A stretch of DNA of 64,000 nucleotides from Modestobacter italicus (GTDB taxonomy: Bacteria > Actinomycetota > Actinomycetes > Mycobacteriales > Geodermatophilaceae). The stretch is from NCBI RefSeq assembly GCF_019799965.1, contig NZ_JABGCJ010000009.1, positions 55,157-119,156 on the forward strand. Direction: 5' to 3'. The position numbers were made by a program, and so were the translations under genes. This document shows, piece after piece, positions 6,806-14,443 of this stretch. Position 1 is the first letter of the stretch; each line of letters starts with the position of its first letter. The notes under the pieces are model-generated. The model was not told where the DNA came from. It did no database searches and saw only the letters and a list, made by a program, of their open reading frames with translations.

Positions 6806-8044
6806 GTGCCGGCTCCGAGCAGTGCTGTCGACCTCGTCGACGGCGAGGTCCGCGAGCTCATCCGCAGGCGGGGTCTCGACCCGTTCACCGATCCGGCGCC
6901 CGTGCGGCTGCTGGTCCGCGACGTCGTCGCCGACTACGCCGAGCGGTCGCTGTCCTCGGCGCTGCCGCCGGTCGGTGACCCCGAGGGCGTGGCCCGCGAC
7001 GTGCTCGACCGGGTGGCCGGGTACGGGCCGCTGCAGCGGTGGCTGGACGACCCCGAGGTCGAGGAGATCTGGGTCAACGAGCCCGGCCGGGTGTTCGTCG
7101 CCCGCCGCGGCCGCAGCGAGCTGACCACCACGATCCTCGGCGCCGGCCAGCTGGCCGACCTGGTCGAGCGGATGCTGCGCAGCTCCGGTCGACGGATCGA
7201 CATGTCGACCCCGTTCGTCGACGCGATGCTGCCCGACGGGTCGCGGCTGCACGTGGTGATCCCCGACGTCACCCGCCGCCACATGGCGGTCAACATCCGC
7301 AAGTTCGTGCTCCAGGCCCACTCCCTCGACGAGCTCGTCGCGCTGGGCACCCTCACGCCGCAGGTCGCCCGGTTCCTGGAGGCCTCGGTCGCCGCGGGGC
7401 TCAACATCCTCGTCTCCGGCGGCACCCAGGCCGGCAAGACGACGCTGCTCAACTGCCTGTGCGCGGCGGTGCCGGCGCGCGAGCGGGTGGTCACCTGCGA
7501 AGAGGTGTTCGAGCTGCGGGTGCCGCTGCCCGACGTGGTGGCGATGCAGACCCGCCAGCCCAACCTGGAGGGCGCCGGGGAAATCCCGCTGCGCCGGCTG
7601 GTCAAGGAGGCCCTCCGGATGCGCCCCTCCCGCCTGGTGGTGGGGGAGGTGCGACAGGAGGAGTGCCTGGACCTGCTCATCGCGCTCAACAGCGGCCTGC
7701 CCGGCATGTGCACGCTGCACGCCAACAGCGCTCGCGAGGCCGTGGTGAAGATGTGCACGCTGCCGCTGCTGGCGGGGGAGAACATCGGCCACGCGTTCGT
7801 CGTGCCGACCGTCGCCTCGTCCGTCGACCTCGTCGTCCACGTGGGCACCGAACCCAGCGGGCAGCGCCGGCTGCGCGAGGTCGTCGCCCTGCCCGGTCGC
7901 ACCGAGGGCAGCGTGGTCGAGACCGGCGACGTCTTCACCACCCGGGACGGCCGGCTGGTGCGCGCCGACGGCTATCCGCCGCACCCCGAGCGCTACGCGG
8001 CGCACGGGTTCGACATCGCGGCCCTGCTCGGGGACCGGTCGTGA
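6806..8044 (+). CDS. tadA: Tad/Flp pilus assembly ATPase (CpaF/TadA family)
   Basis: 412 aa hexameric secretion ATPase, which powers assembly of a Flp-type pilus or related export machine at the inner face of the membrane. An N-terminal helical domain (residues ~10-100) precedes the RecA-like motor. Walker A is SGGTQAGKTTLLN (near residue 210). The Asp box is visible as TCEEVFELRVPLPDVVAMQTR, and LVVGEVRQEECLDLLIALNSG is the Walker B region; GMCTLHANS is the conserved His box. It starts with GTG 6806, leads a six-gene operon, and its TGA overlaps the GTG of tadB (GTGA). No CpaE/TadZ localisation gene or prepilin peptidase is present in the window, so those are encoded elsewhere or missing. 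Confidence 0.93.
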   Translation: MPAPSSAVDLVDGEVRELIRRRGLDPFTDPAPVRLLVRDVVADYAERSLSSALPPVGDPEGVARDVLDRVAGYGPLQRWLDDPEVEEIWVNEPGRVFVARRGRSELTTTILGAGQLADLVERMLRSSGRRIDMSTPFVDAMLPDGSRLHVVIPDVTRRHMAVNIRKFVLQAHSLDELVALGTLTPQVARFLEASVAAGLNILVSGGTQAGKTTLLNCLCAAVPARERVVTCEEVFELRVPLPDVVAMQTRQPNLEGAGEIPLRRLVKEALRMRPSRLVVGEVRQEECLDLLIALNSGLPGMCTLHANSAREAVVKMCTLPLLAGENIGHAFVVPTVASSVDLVVHVGTEPSGQRRLREVVALPGRTEGSVVETGDVFTTRDGRLVRADGYPPHPERYAAHGFDIAALLGDRS

Positions 8045-8904
8045 CGCTCTCCGGTGGGCTCCTCGGACTGGCGCTCGGTGTCGGGCTGCTCCTGGTCTGG
8101 CGCAGCGGCAGCCGCGCGCCGGTCCGCCGGGCAGCACCGCCCCGGACCGGACGGCGGCACCAGCTGCTCGCCGCCGCCGGGCTGACCGGGATCAACCCGG
8201 CCCAGCTGCTCGCGCTGCAGGTCGCCCTGGGGCTGGCCGTCACCCTCCTGGTCCTGGTGACCACCCAGACGGTGACCATCAGCCTGGCGTTCGGCGTCTT
8301 CGGGGCGGCCGTGCCGCACCTGCTGGTGCGCCGGCTGGCGGAGAAGCGGCGGGCCGACCTGCGCGAGGTGTGGCCGGAGGTGGTCGACAACCTCGCCTCG
8401 GCGGTCCGGGCCGGGCTGTCGCTGCCCGAGGCGCTGTCCGCCCTGGCAGTCCGCGGGCCCGAGGTGCTGCGCGGCTCATTCGTCCGGTTCGCCGCCGACC
8501 ACCGGTCCAGCGGCCGGTTCAACGACGCGCTCGACCGGCTCAAGGACGACCTGGCCGACCCGGTGGGCGACCGCATCGTGGAGACCCTGCGGGTCGCCCG
8601 CGAGGTCGGCGGCAGCGACCTCGGCCGGGTGCTGCGCACCCTCGCCGCCTTCCTGCGCGAGGACGCACGTGCCCGCGCCGAGCTGGAGACCCGGCAAGGG
8701 TGGGTGATCCAGGCGGCCCGCCTGGCGGTCGGTGCGCCGTGGGTCGTCCTGCTCCTGCTCGCCACCCAGCAGCAGACCCTGACCGCCTACGACTCCCCGG
8801 TGGGCAGTGCCCTGCTGCTCGGCGGCGGTGTCGTCTGCGTCGTCGCCTACCGGCTGATGCTGCGGATCGGCCGGCTGCCGCAGGACGTGCGGGTGCTGCA
8901 GTGA
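8041..8904 (+). CDS. tadB: Tad pilus inner-membrane platform protein TadB
   Basis: 287 aa. The N-terminal hydrophobic segments (residues ~3-18 and ~55-95) precede a cytoplasmic GspF/T2SF domain beginning near LREVWPEVVDNLASAVRAGL, with the family's LSLPEAL and ETLRVAREVGGSDLGRVLRTLA helices. Two further transmembrane helices lie at the C-terminus. TadB and TadC form the platform that couples the ATPase to pilin extraction. The start is GTG 8041, inside the tadA stop codon; the open frame extends much further upstream, but that part only shadows tadA. The basic linker after the first helix (residues ~20-45) is typical of actinobacterial TadB proteins. Confidence 0.9.
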   Translation: MTLSGGLLGLALGVGLLLVWRSGSRAPVRRAAPPRTGRRHQLLAAAGLTGINPAQLLALQVALGLAVTLLVLVTTQTVTISLAFGVFGAAVPHLLVRRLAEKRRADLREVWPEVVDNLASAVRAGLSLPEALSALAVRGPEVLRGSFVRFAADHRSSGRFNDALDRLKDDLADPVGDRIVETLRVAREVGGSDLGRVLRTLAAFLREDARARAELETRQGWVIQAARLAVGAPWVVLLLLATQQQTLTAYDSPVGSALLLGGGVVCVVAYRLMLRIGRLPQDVRVLQ

Positions 8905-8941
8905 GCGGGACCCGGGCGCCACGCGAGCGCGGGAAGACCTC

Positions 8942-9883
8942 GTGAGCGCCGGCCTGGTCGGGACGCTGCTGGGGCTGCTCGCCGCCAGCGGCGTGCTGCT
9001 GGCAGTCAGCTTCGCACCGCCGTTCCGGCAGGTGCGGCTGGTCGACCGGCTGGCTCCCTACGTGCACGACAGCCCGGCGCCGTCCCGGCTGCTCGGCACG
9101 CTGACCCAGCCGGGGATGCTCACCGCCGCGCGGCGGGTGTTCGGCCCGGTGCTCGCCGACGGGGCGCGGTACGTCGACCGGCTGCTGGGCGGCCGGGTCG
9201 CGGTGCGCCGGCGGCTGGACGCCCTCGGCGGCGAGACCACCGTCGAGGACCTCCGGATCGAGCAGGTCGTGTGGGGCGGGATTGGGCTGCTCGGCGGCGC
9301 CGTGCTGACCGGTGTCGGCTCCGCGTTCGCCGGCTCGGTCAACGTGCTGTCGGCGGTGCTGCTCTGCGTGGCCGGGCTGGTCGGCGGGGTGCTCGGCCGC
9401 GACTGGTGGCTGACCCAGCAGGTGCAACGCCGCGAGGAGCTGCTGCTGGCCGAGTTCCCGGTGGTCGCCGAGCTGCTCGCGCTCGCGGTCACGGCAGGGG
9501 AGAGCCCGACCGCAGCGATCGCCCGGGTCACCCGGCTCTCCGGCGGCGAGCTGGCCCGGGAGCTGCGGTCGACCCTCGACCGGGCCCGGGCCGGGGTGCC
9601 GTTGGTCGAAGCGCTGCAGCAGCTCGCCGACCGCACCTCGCTCGACGCACTGGCCCGCTTCGTCGACGGCCTGGTCGTCGCCATCGAGCGCGGCACGCCG
9701 CTGGCCGAGGTGCTGCGCGCCCAGGCCGCCGACGTCCGGGAGGCCGGCAAGCGCCGGCTGCTCGAGGCCGGCGGCCGCAAGGAGATCGCCATGATGGTGC
9801 CGGTCGTCTTCCTGGTGCTGCCGGTCACCGTCGTGTTCGCCCTGTTCCCGGGGCTGATCAGCATCGTCTCGCTGGCGCAGTGA
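8942..9883 (+). CDS. tadC: Tad pilus inner-membrane platform protein TadC
   Basis: 313 aa, second T2SF-domain protein of the operon. An N-terminal membrane helix, a pair of helices around residues 110-155, a cytoplasmic T2SF domain starting near EELLLAEFPVVAELLALAVTAGESP, and a final membrane helix (MMVPVVFLVLPVTVVFALFPGLI). The segment ARFVDGLVVAIERGTPLAEVLRAQAADVREA is a good TadC match. GTG 8942 starts 37 bp after the tadB stop, with gggaag as a plausible RBS. It should act with TadB as the membrane platform for the TadA ATPase. Confidence 0.9.
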   Translation: MSAGLVGTLLGLLAASGVLLAVSFAPPFRQVRLVDRLAPYVHDSPAPSRLLGTLTQPGMLTAARRVFGPVLADGARYVDRLLGGRVAVRRRLDALGGETTVEDLRIEQVVWGGIGLLGGAVLTGVGSAFAGSVNVLSAVLLCVAGLVGGVLGRDWWLTQQVQRREELLLAEFPVVAELLALAVTAGESPTAAIARVTRLSGGELARELRSTLDRARAGVPLVEALQQLADRTSLDALARFVDGLVVAIERGTPLAEVLRAQAADVREAGKRRLLEAGGRKEIAMMVPVVFLVLPVTVVFALFPGLISIVSLAQ

Positions 9884-9911
9884 CGCCGGTGACCAACAGG
9901 AAGGACGACGG

Positions 9912-10118
9912 ATGCGCGCCTACGCGTACCTGATGACCGCGCTCGCCGCGCTGACCGACCGGCTGGACGGCGAGGACCCTGAGCGGGGCGACGTCCCCGG
10001 CTGGGTGATGATCACGGTGATGACGGCCGCACTCGTGCTGGCCATCCTCATCCCGTTCCGGACAGCGATCGTCTCGGCCGTGCAGACGGCGCTGAGCTCG
10101 GTGACCACCGCGCAGTGA
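9912..10118 (+). CDS. Small Flp-pilin-like membrane peptide
   Basis: 68 aa, located where Tad operons carry the major pilin. A short polar leader of ~30 residues containing several acidic residues (DRLDGEDPERGDVPG) is followed by one hydrophobic helix (WVMITVMTAALVLAILIPF) and a short polar tail. Position and size fit a Flp pilin. However, the usual prepilin site (Gly followed by Glu at +5 of the mature protein) is not seen: the residue five after the VPG glycine is Thr. It may be a divergent pilin or an assembly accessory peptide. ATG 9912 follows aggaaggac. Its TGA overlaps the GTG of the next gene. Confidence 0.75.
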   Translation: MRAYAYLMTALAALTDRLDGEDPERGDVPGWVMITVMTAALVLAILIPFRTAIVSAVQTALSSVTTAQ

Positions 10119-10525
10119 CCGCGGCCGACGAGCGCGCCGCCGACCGCGAGCGGGGCAGCGCCGTCGTCGACTTCGTGCTGGTCGGCGTGCTCGTGGTGGC
10201 CCTGCTGCTGGCGGTGCTGCAGGTCGCGGTCTACGTGCACGTGCGCAACGTGGTCGTCGCCAGCGCCCAGCAGGGCGCCCGGTACGCGGCGAACGCCGGG
10301 GTGCCCGCCGAGGCCGGCGCGCCGCGGACGCTGGAGATCGTCGGACGGGCGACGTCGGCTGCGACGGCGGCCGGGCTGGCGTGCGAGTCGGTGCAGGAGG
10401 CCGACGACTCCGGGCTGACGCTGGTCGTCGTCCGGTGTGCGGGGTCGGTGCCGAGCCTGTTCGCGCCGCTGGGGAACCTGCTGCCGCTGTCGGCGACCGG
10501 ACGGTCCGTCGAGGAGGCCCCGTGA
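10115..10525 (+). CDS. tadE: TadE-like minor pseudopilin
   Basis: 136 aa. The N-terminus holds the TadE signature RERGSAVVDFVLVGVLVVALLL: a Gly-Ser-Ala motif, an acidic residue (here Asp instead of the usual Glu) and a membrane helix. The extracytoplasmic C-terminal domain has two cysteines (ACES and VRCAGS) that could form a disulfide. TadE-family proteins are processed like pilins and prime or regulate pilus assembly. The GTG start overlaps the preceding TGA, and the stop overlaps the next GTG, so the trio is translationally coupled. Confidence 0.85.
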   Translation: MTAADERAADRERGSAVVDFVLVGVLVVALLLAVLQVAVYVHVRNVVVASAQQGARYAANAGVPAEAGAPRTLEIVGRATSAATAAGLACESVQEADDSGLTLVVVRCAGSVPSLFAPLGNLLPLSATGRSVEEAP

Positions 10526-10986
10526 GGTGGCTGCGCCGGCGGCTGGGCAGCGACGCCGAGCGCGGGTCAGCGATCGTCGAGTTCGTCTTCATCGCGCTGG
10601 TGGTCTTCCTGCCGCTGGTCTACGTGGTGGCCGGGTTCTCCGCGGTGCAGCGCGGGGTGTTCGCAGCGAACGCGGCGGCGCGGGAGGCCGGCCGGGCACT
10701 GGGCACCGCACCGGACCTGCTGACCGGGCAGGCACGGGCCGAGGCGGCGGTGGCGCTCGCGGTGGAGGACCAGTCGGTGGCGGCGACCGACGTCGTGCTG
10801 GCCTACGCGCCGGCCGGCGCCGATTGCGCGGCCGCCGGGTCGTACTCGCCGTCGCTGGTGCCGGGGGAGGAGTTCTCCGTCTGCGTGACGGTGACCGTGC
10901 GGATCCCGCTGCTGCCGGAGTTCATCGACGCCAACACCGCCACCGGCCAGTTCCTCGTCGAGCGCGACCGCTACGTCGACGCCTGA
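10522..10986 (+). CDS. Second TadE-like minor pseudopilin (TadF position)
   Basis: 154 aa. Starts at GTG 10522 within the stop of the previous gene; the frame is open further upstream but only as a shadow. The signature AERGSAIVEFVFIALVVFLPL has the canonical glutamate. The ectodomain contains one pair of cysteines (GADCAAAG and FSVCVTV) and ends RDRYVDA. It is the last gene of the Tad operon; a hairpin at 10993 follows 6 bp after the stop. Duplicated TadE-like proteins are common in actinobacterial Tad clusters and probably form a minor-pilin complex. Confidence 0.85.
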   Translation: MRWLRRRLGSDAERGSAIVEFVFIALVVFLPLVYVVAGFSAVQRGVFAANAAAREAGRALGTAPDLLTGQARAEAAVALAVEDQSVAATDVVLAYAPAGADCAAAGSYSPSLVPGEEFSVCVTVTVRIPLLPEFIDANTATGQFLVERDRYVDA

Positions 10987-10992
10987 GCCCAC

Positions 10993-11047
10993 CGTTGTGC
11001 GCTGAGCGTCGGTCCGAGGTGGGCGAACCGACGGTCAGTGCACAACG
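10993..11047 (+). terminator. Hairpin ending the Tad operon
   Basis: Arms 10993-11013 and 11027-11047 pair over 21 bp with two mismatches and a 13-nt loop. The outer arms (cgttgtgc / gcacaacg) resemble those of the hairpin after the ABC-F gene (12893-12948). Confidence 0.65.
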
Positions 11048-11087
11048 CCGCTGCGGAAACCGGTCGCGCGGACGAGAGGCCCGGGCG

Positions 11088-11093
11088 TACGGT
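11088..11093 (+). promoter_or_regulatory. Probable -10 box for the ABC-F transcript
   Basis: TACGGT fits the actinobacterial TANNNT -10 pattern. Transcription from ~11100 would give a ~170-nt leader containing the 9-codon ORF at 11129 before the ABC-F start at 11269. Confidence 0.4.
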
Positions 11094-11128
11094 CCGCGGC
11101 GAGCATCCCCGAGCCAGGAGCGAGCGAC

Positions 11129-11158
11129 ATGGGCGGCAGCGACGACATCTGCGGGTGA
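11129..11158 (+). CDS. Possible 9-residue leader peptide upstream of ABC-F gene
   Basis: A tiny ORF, ATG to TGA, encoding MGGSDDICG, preceded by caggag eight bases before the ATG. Its last codons and stop lie inside a stem (11145-11171). ABC-F resistance genes in several bacteria are controlled by ribosome stalling on short upstream ORFs, so a leader-peptide attenuator is plausible. No family match is known to me; the call rests on RBS, position and overlapping hairpin. Confidence 0.35.
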   Translation: MGGSDDICG

Positions 11159-11171
11159 ACCCGCCAGATGT
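11145..11171 (+). promoter_or_regulatory. Hairpin covering the leader-peptide stop codon
   Basis: acatctgcgggt (11145-11156) pairs with acccgccagatgt (11159-11171) with a single bulge and a tiny loop. Ribosome position on the leader ORF would decide whether this stem forms. Proposed attenuator of the ABC-F gene. Confidence 0.35.
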
Positions 11172-11268
11172 GCCCGGCCGGCGCGCGAGCAGCGCAGCCG
11201 CCGCGGCCTCCGTCGTCCTCGTCCACCGCCGGGCCGCCCCGTGCGCCCGCGTCCTCCAGGGATCTCCC

Positions 11269-12885
11269 GTGCCCGACGCCTCCGTCGTCTGCTCCGCCCT
11301 GTCCTTCGCCTGGCCCGACGGCACGCCCGTCCTGACCGGCCTCTCCTGCTCGTTCGGGCCCGGCCGCACCGGCCTCGTCGCACCCAACGGCGCCGGCAAG
11401 AGCACCCTGCTCCGGCTGATCGCCGGCGAGCTCCGCCCGACCGCCGGCAGCGTCACCGTCGAGGGGCTGCTCGGCCACCTGCCGCAGACGCTGCCGCTGT
11501 CGAGCGAGCTCACCGTCGCCGAGGCGCTCGGGGTCGCACCGGTGCTGCGCGCGCTCACCGCGATCGAGTCCGGCAACACCGCCGACGAGCACTTCGCCAC
11601 CATCGGCACCGACTGGGACGTCGAGGAGCGCACCCGCGCCCAGCTCGACCGACTCGGCCTCGGCGCCGTGACGCTGGACCGGCGGCTCGGCACCCTCAGC
11701 GGCGGGCAGGTCGTCACCCTCGGCCTGGCCGCCCAACTGCTGAAGCGCCCCGACGTCCTGCTGCTCGACGAACCGACCAACAACCTGGACGGCGACGCCC
11801 GGCGCACCCTGCACGCCGCGCTCGACGACTTCCCCGGCTGCCTGCTGGTGGTCAGCCACGACCGGGCGCTGCTGGACCGGATGGACCGCATCGCGGAGCT
11901 GGAGCGCGGGGAGCTGCGCACCTACGGCGGCGGGTTCACCGACTACGCGGCCGCCGTCCGCGCCGAGCAGGAAGCCGTGGAGCGCGACGTCCGCACCGCC
12001 GAGCAGCAGGTGAAGCGGGAGAAGCGGGAGCGGCAGCTGGCCCGGGAACGGGCGCAGAAGAAGTCCGGCAACGCCGCCCGCGCCGTCGCCGACGCCGGGC
12101 TGCCGAAGATCCTCATCGGGAAGATGAAGCGCACCGCCCAGGAGTCGGCGGGCAAGGCCGACGACGTGCACGCCGCGCGCCTGGACGGCGCCCGCACCCG
12201 GCTGGCGGAGGCCGAGCGCGCCCTGCGCGACGACTCGACCATCATGCTCGACCTGCCCGAGACCGCGGTGCCGGCCGGGCGCACCGTGTTCGCCGGCGAG
12301 GGGCTGCGGCTCCGGGAGCTGTTCGCCGGGGACGGCGTCGACCTCGTCGTCCGCGGACCGGAGCGGATCGCGCTGACCGGCCCGAACGGCGCCGGGAAGT
12401 CCTCGCTGCTGCAGCTGATCGCCGGCGACCTGGCTCCCGACGCCGGCGACGTCCGGCGGGCCGACGGCCGGATCGCCCACCTCTCCCAGCGGCTGGACCT
12501 GCTCGACCCGGACCGCACCGTGGCCGAGGCCCTCGCCGACGCCGCACCCGGCCTGCCGACCGCGGAGCGGTTGACCCTGCTGGCCCGCTACCTCTTCCGC
12601 GGCGCCCGGGCGCACCTGCCGGTCCGGGCGCTGTCCGGGGGTGAGCGGCTGCGGGCGACGCTGGCCTGCGTGCTGCACGCCGAACCGGCACCGCAGCTGC
12701 TGCTGTTCGACGAGCCGACCAACAACCTCGACCTGGTCAGCGTCGGCCAGCTCGTCGGGGCGCTGGCCGCCTACCGGGGCGCGTTCGTGGTGGTCAGCCA
12801 CGACGACCGCTTCATCGCCGACCTGGCGATCACCCGCCGGCTGCACCTGGCCGACGGCCACCTGCACGAGGTCGCCGCGCGCTGA
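11269..12885 (+). CDS. ABC-F family ATP-binding protein (ribosome-associated)
   Basis: 538 aa, two ABC domains and no transmembrane segment. Domain 1: Walker A APNGAGKSTLL (near residue 43), signature LSGGQ, Walker B LLLDEPTNNLD. Domain 2: Walker A GPNGAGKSSLL, signature LSGGE, Walker B LLLFDEPTNNLD. Between them a basic coiled-coil linker (AEQQVKREKRERQLARERAQ, then PKILIGKMKRTAQESAGK) corresponds to the P-site tRNA-interaction motif that ABC-F factors insert into the ribosome. Members either protect ribosomes from antibiotics or rescue and translate special sequences; which applies here cannot be read. GTG 11269 gives a normal N-terminus (SVVCSALSFAWPDG); the frame opens from 11038, but the earlier part overlaps the proposed leader. 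Bracketed by related hairpins. Confidence 0.9.
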   Translation: MPDASVVCSALSFAWPDGTPVLTGLSCSFGPGRTGLVAPNGAGKSTLLRLIAGELRPTAGSVTVEGLLGHLPQTLPLSSELTVAEALGVAPVLRALTAIESGNTADEHFATIGTDWDVEERTRAQLDRLGLGAVTLDRRLGTLSGGQVVTLGLAAQLLKRPDVLLLDEPTNNLDGDARRTLHAALDDFPGCLLVVSHDRALLDRMDRIAELERGELRTYGGGFTDYAAAVRAEQEAVERDVRTAEQQVKREKRERQLARERAQKKSGNAARAVADAGLPKILIGKMKRTAQESAGKADDVHAARLDGARTRLAEAERALRDDSTIMLDLPETAVPAGRTVFAGEGLRLRELFAGDGVDLVVRGPERIALTGPNGAGKSSLLQLIAGDLAPDAGDVRRADGRIAHLSQRLDLLDPDRTVAEALADAAPGLPTAERLTLLARYLFRGARAHLPVRALSGGERLRATLACVLHAEPAPQLLLFDEPTNNLDLVSVGQLVGALAAYRGAFVVVSHDDRFIADLAITRRLHLADGHLHEVAAR

Positions 12886-12892
12886 CCGGTCG

Positions 12893-12948
12893 TCGTTGGT
12901 CGCTCAGCGCGGTCTCCGCGGGTACCGGACAGTGCTCGGTGACCAACG
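12893..12948 (+). terminator. Hairpin after the ABC-F gene
   Basis: Arms starting cgttggtcgctcagc (12893-12907) and ending gctcggtgaccaacg (12934-12948) pair with three mismatches. It separates the ABC-F gene from the convergent small gene ending at 12959 and may serve both strands. Confidence 0.55.
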
Positions 12949-12958
12949 GCGGAGCGGG

Positions 12959-13186
12959 TCAGCCGGCGATGCGGGTGCACTCCGGGCAGCGGTCGGTGCC
13001 CGGGAAGGCGAGCCAGTCCTGGTCGGCGACCGCGGAGACCAGCACGCCGCAGACCGACTGGTCCAGGCCGTCGACGACCGGGCGGGCGACGGCATGGGTG
13101 ACGTGGTCGCTGCTGCGCGGGTCGTGCGCGGTGGAGGCCACGTGGGTGGCGGAGTCGGTTCCGGTCAGGGAGAGGCTCGCCGTCAT
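12959..13186 (-). CDS. Small conserved-looking protein with C-terminal CPEC motif
   Basis: 75 aa, function unknown. Two features suggest a real protein: a central HAVARPVVDGLDQSVCGVLV segment and a C-terminal DRCPECTRIAG. Together the three cysteines and nearby His could form a zinc site, as in small actinobacterial proteins with a C...CxxC knuckle. ATG 13184-13186 is used; no strong RBS. Convergent with the ABC-F gene and divergent from the MacB-like ABC operon. A regulatory or structural role is possible but unproven. Confidence 0.55.
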   Translation of the reverse strand: MTASLSLTGTDSATHVASTAHDPRSSDHVTHAVARPVVDGLDQSVCGVLVSAVADQDWLAFPGTDRCPECTRIAG

Positions 13187-13454
13187 GACCAGGAGCGTGC
13201 CGGACGAACATGACGATCCGACGACGACGGCACGTTGATCCCGCGATGACCCGTCACACCAGCGTGGGCCCCCTGCCGCGGGCGGCCCGCGGTGGACGCC
13301 AGGACCCGGTCCCGTCCAGGCCGGACGCCGTTCCGAGGCGACCGGGAGGGCAGCCTGCTGTACCCGATGTCGGCAGCCGGGGGGATCGGCGGGAGGCCGC
13401 CGCGTGCCCAGGATCAGGAGTGACTCGACGAGCCACGACCTCCAGGAGCCCCCC
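13187..13454. other. Intergenic region before the ABC exporter operon; nothing firm
   Basis: About 270 bp between divergent genes. Presumably holds both promoters. I see no regulator gene, no clean inverted repeat and no convincing coding frame, although long GC-biased frames run through it. Confidence 0.5.
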
Positions 13455-13679
13455 GTGCCCGACCCCTACGCCCTGCGCACCGACCCCGCATCGACCGAGC
13501 CGGCAGCGCCTCGCGGCAACCCGCTGCGCGCGCTGCTCTGGACGCTGCTGGTGCTCAGCGTCGCCGCCAACACGATCACCTCCTTCGGCGTCGTCCCGCT
13601 GGCGGTCAGCATCGGTCTCGGCGTGGTCACCGCCGCCACCGGCATCACGCTGATCAGCCTGCACGTGCGCGGCCGATGA
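13455..13679 (+). CDS. Small two-helix membrane protein at head of ABC exporter operon
   Basis: 74 aa. A polar N-terminus (VPDPYALRTDPASTEPAA) is followed by two transmembrane helices (ALLWTLLVLSVAANTITSFG and VPLAVSIGLGVVTAATGITLISL) and a short basic tail. GTG 13455 is preferred over the upstream start at 13404 because caggag lies ~10 bp before it. Its stop overlaps the ATG of the ATPase gene (ATGA), so it is probably an accessory of the exporter. No known family recognised. Confidence 0.7.
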   Translation: MPDPYALRTDPASTEPAAPRGNPLRALLWTLLVLSVAANTITSFGVVPLAVSIGLGVVTAATGITLISLHVRGR

Positions 13680-14440
13680 GCACCGCCCTCGCGCCGGCGG
13701 CCACCGACACCGCCGCCGTCGCGCTCCGGCACGTCACCAAGACCCACGGCCCCACGACCCAGGACCACGGCGTCCGCGCCCTGGACGACGTCAGCCTGGA
13801 GGTGCCGCGCGGCACCTTCCTCGCCGTCATGGGGCCCTCCGGCTCGGGAAAGAGCACGCTGCTGCACTGCGCCGCCGGGCTGGACACCCCCACCAGCGGG
13901 GACGTCGTGCTGGCCGGCACCGAGATCGGCCGGCTCGACGAGACCCGCCGCACCGAGCTGCGCCGCGACCGGATCGGCTTCGTGTTCCAGGCCTACAACC
14001 TGCTGCCCGCGCTCACCGTCGCCGACAACATCACCCTGCCGCTCCGGCTGGCCGGCCGCCCGCTGGACGCCGACTGGGTGCAGCACCTCGTGGAGCGGGT
14101 CGTCCTCACCGGCCGGCTCGGGCACCGGCCCGCCGAGCTCTCCGGGGGGCAGCAGCAGCGCGCGGCGATCGCCCGGGCGCTGGTCGCCCGGCCCGCCGTC
14201 GTCTTCGCCGACGAGCCCACCGGCGCCCTCGACCTGCACAGCGCCGCCGAGGTGCTCGACCTGCTGCGCGAGCTGGTCGACGAGCTGGGGCAGACCGTCG
14301 TGATGGTCACCCACGACCCGGCCGCGGCCGCCCGGGCGCACCGCGCCGTGGTGATGGCCGACGGCCGGGTGGTCGCCACCCTGGAGCGGCCCACCGCCGC
14401 TGACCTCGCCGCCCGCCTCGTCGCGCTGCGGGAGGGCTGA
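13676..14440 (+). CDS. ABC transporter ATP-binding protein, MacB/LolD type
   Basis: 254 aa, one ABC domain. Walker A GPSGSGKSTLL (near residue 52), Q-loop FQAYNLLPALTVADN, signature LSGGQQQRAAIARAL, Walker B VVFADEPTGALD, H-loop MVTHD. The EPTGALD form and the AYNLLPALTV Q-loop are typical of ATPases that pair with FtsX/MacB-like mechanotransmission permeases. Translationally coupled to the small membrane protein upstream, and only 3 bp from the permease gene downstream, so ATPase and permease form one exporter. Likely role: export or extraction of a lipid, peptide or drug; substrate unknown. Confidence 0.92.
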   Translation: MSTALAPAATDTAAVALRHVTKTHGPTTQDHGVRALDDVSLEVPRGTFLAVMGPSGSGKSTLLHCAAGLDTPTSGDVVLAGTEIGRLDETRRTELRRDRIGFVFQAYNLLPALTVADNITLPLRLAGRPLDADWVQHLVERVVLTGRLGHRPAELSGGQQQRAAIARALVARPAVVFADEPTGALDLHSAAEVLDLLRELVDELGQTVVMVTHDPAAAARAHRAVVMADGRVVATLERPTAADLAARLVALREG

Positions 14441-14443
14441 GCC

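Noticed and set aside
13210-13653. 147-codon plus-strand ORF before the ABC exporter operon
   Set aside because: Arg/Pro/Ser-rich shadow composition, and it overlaps the better-supported small membrane protein in another frame.
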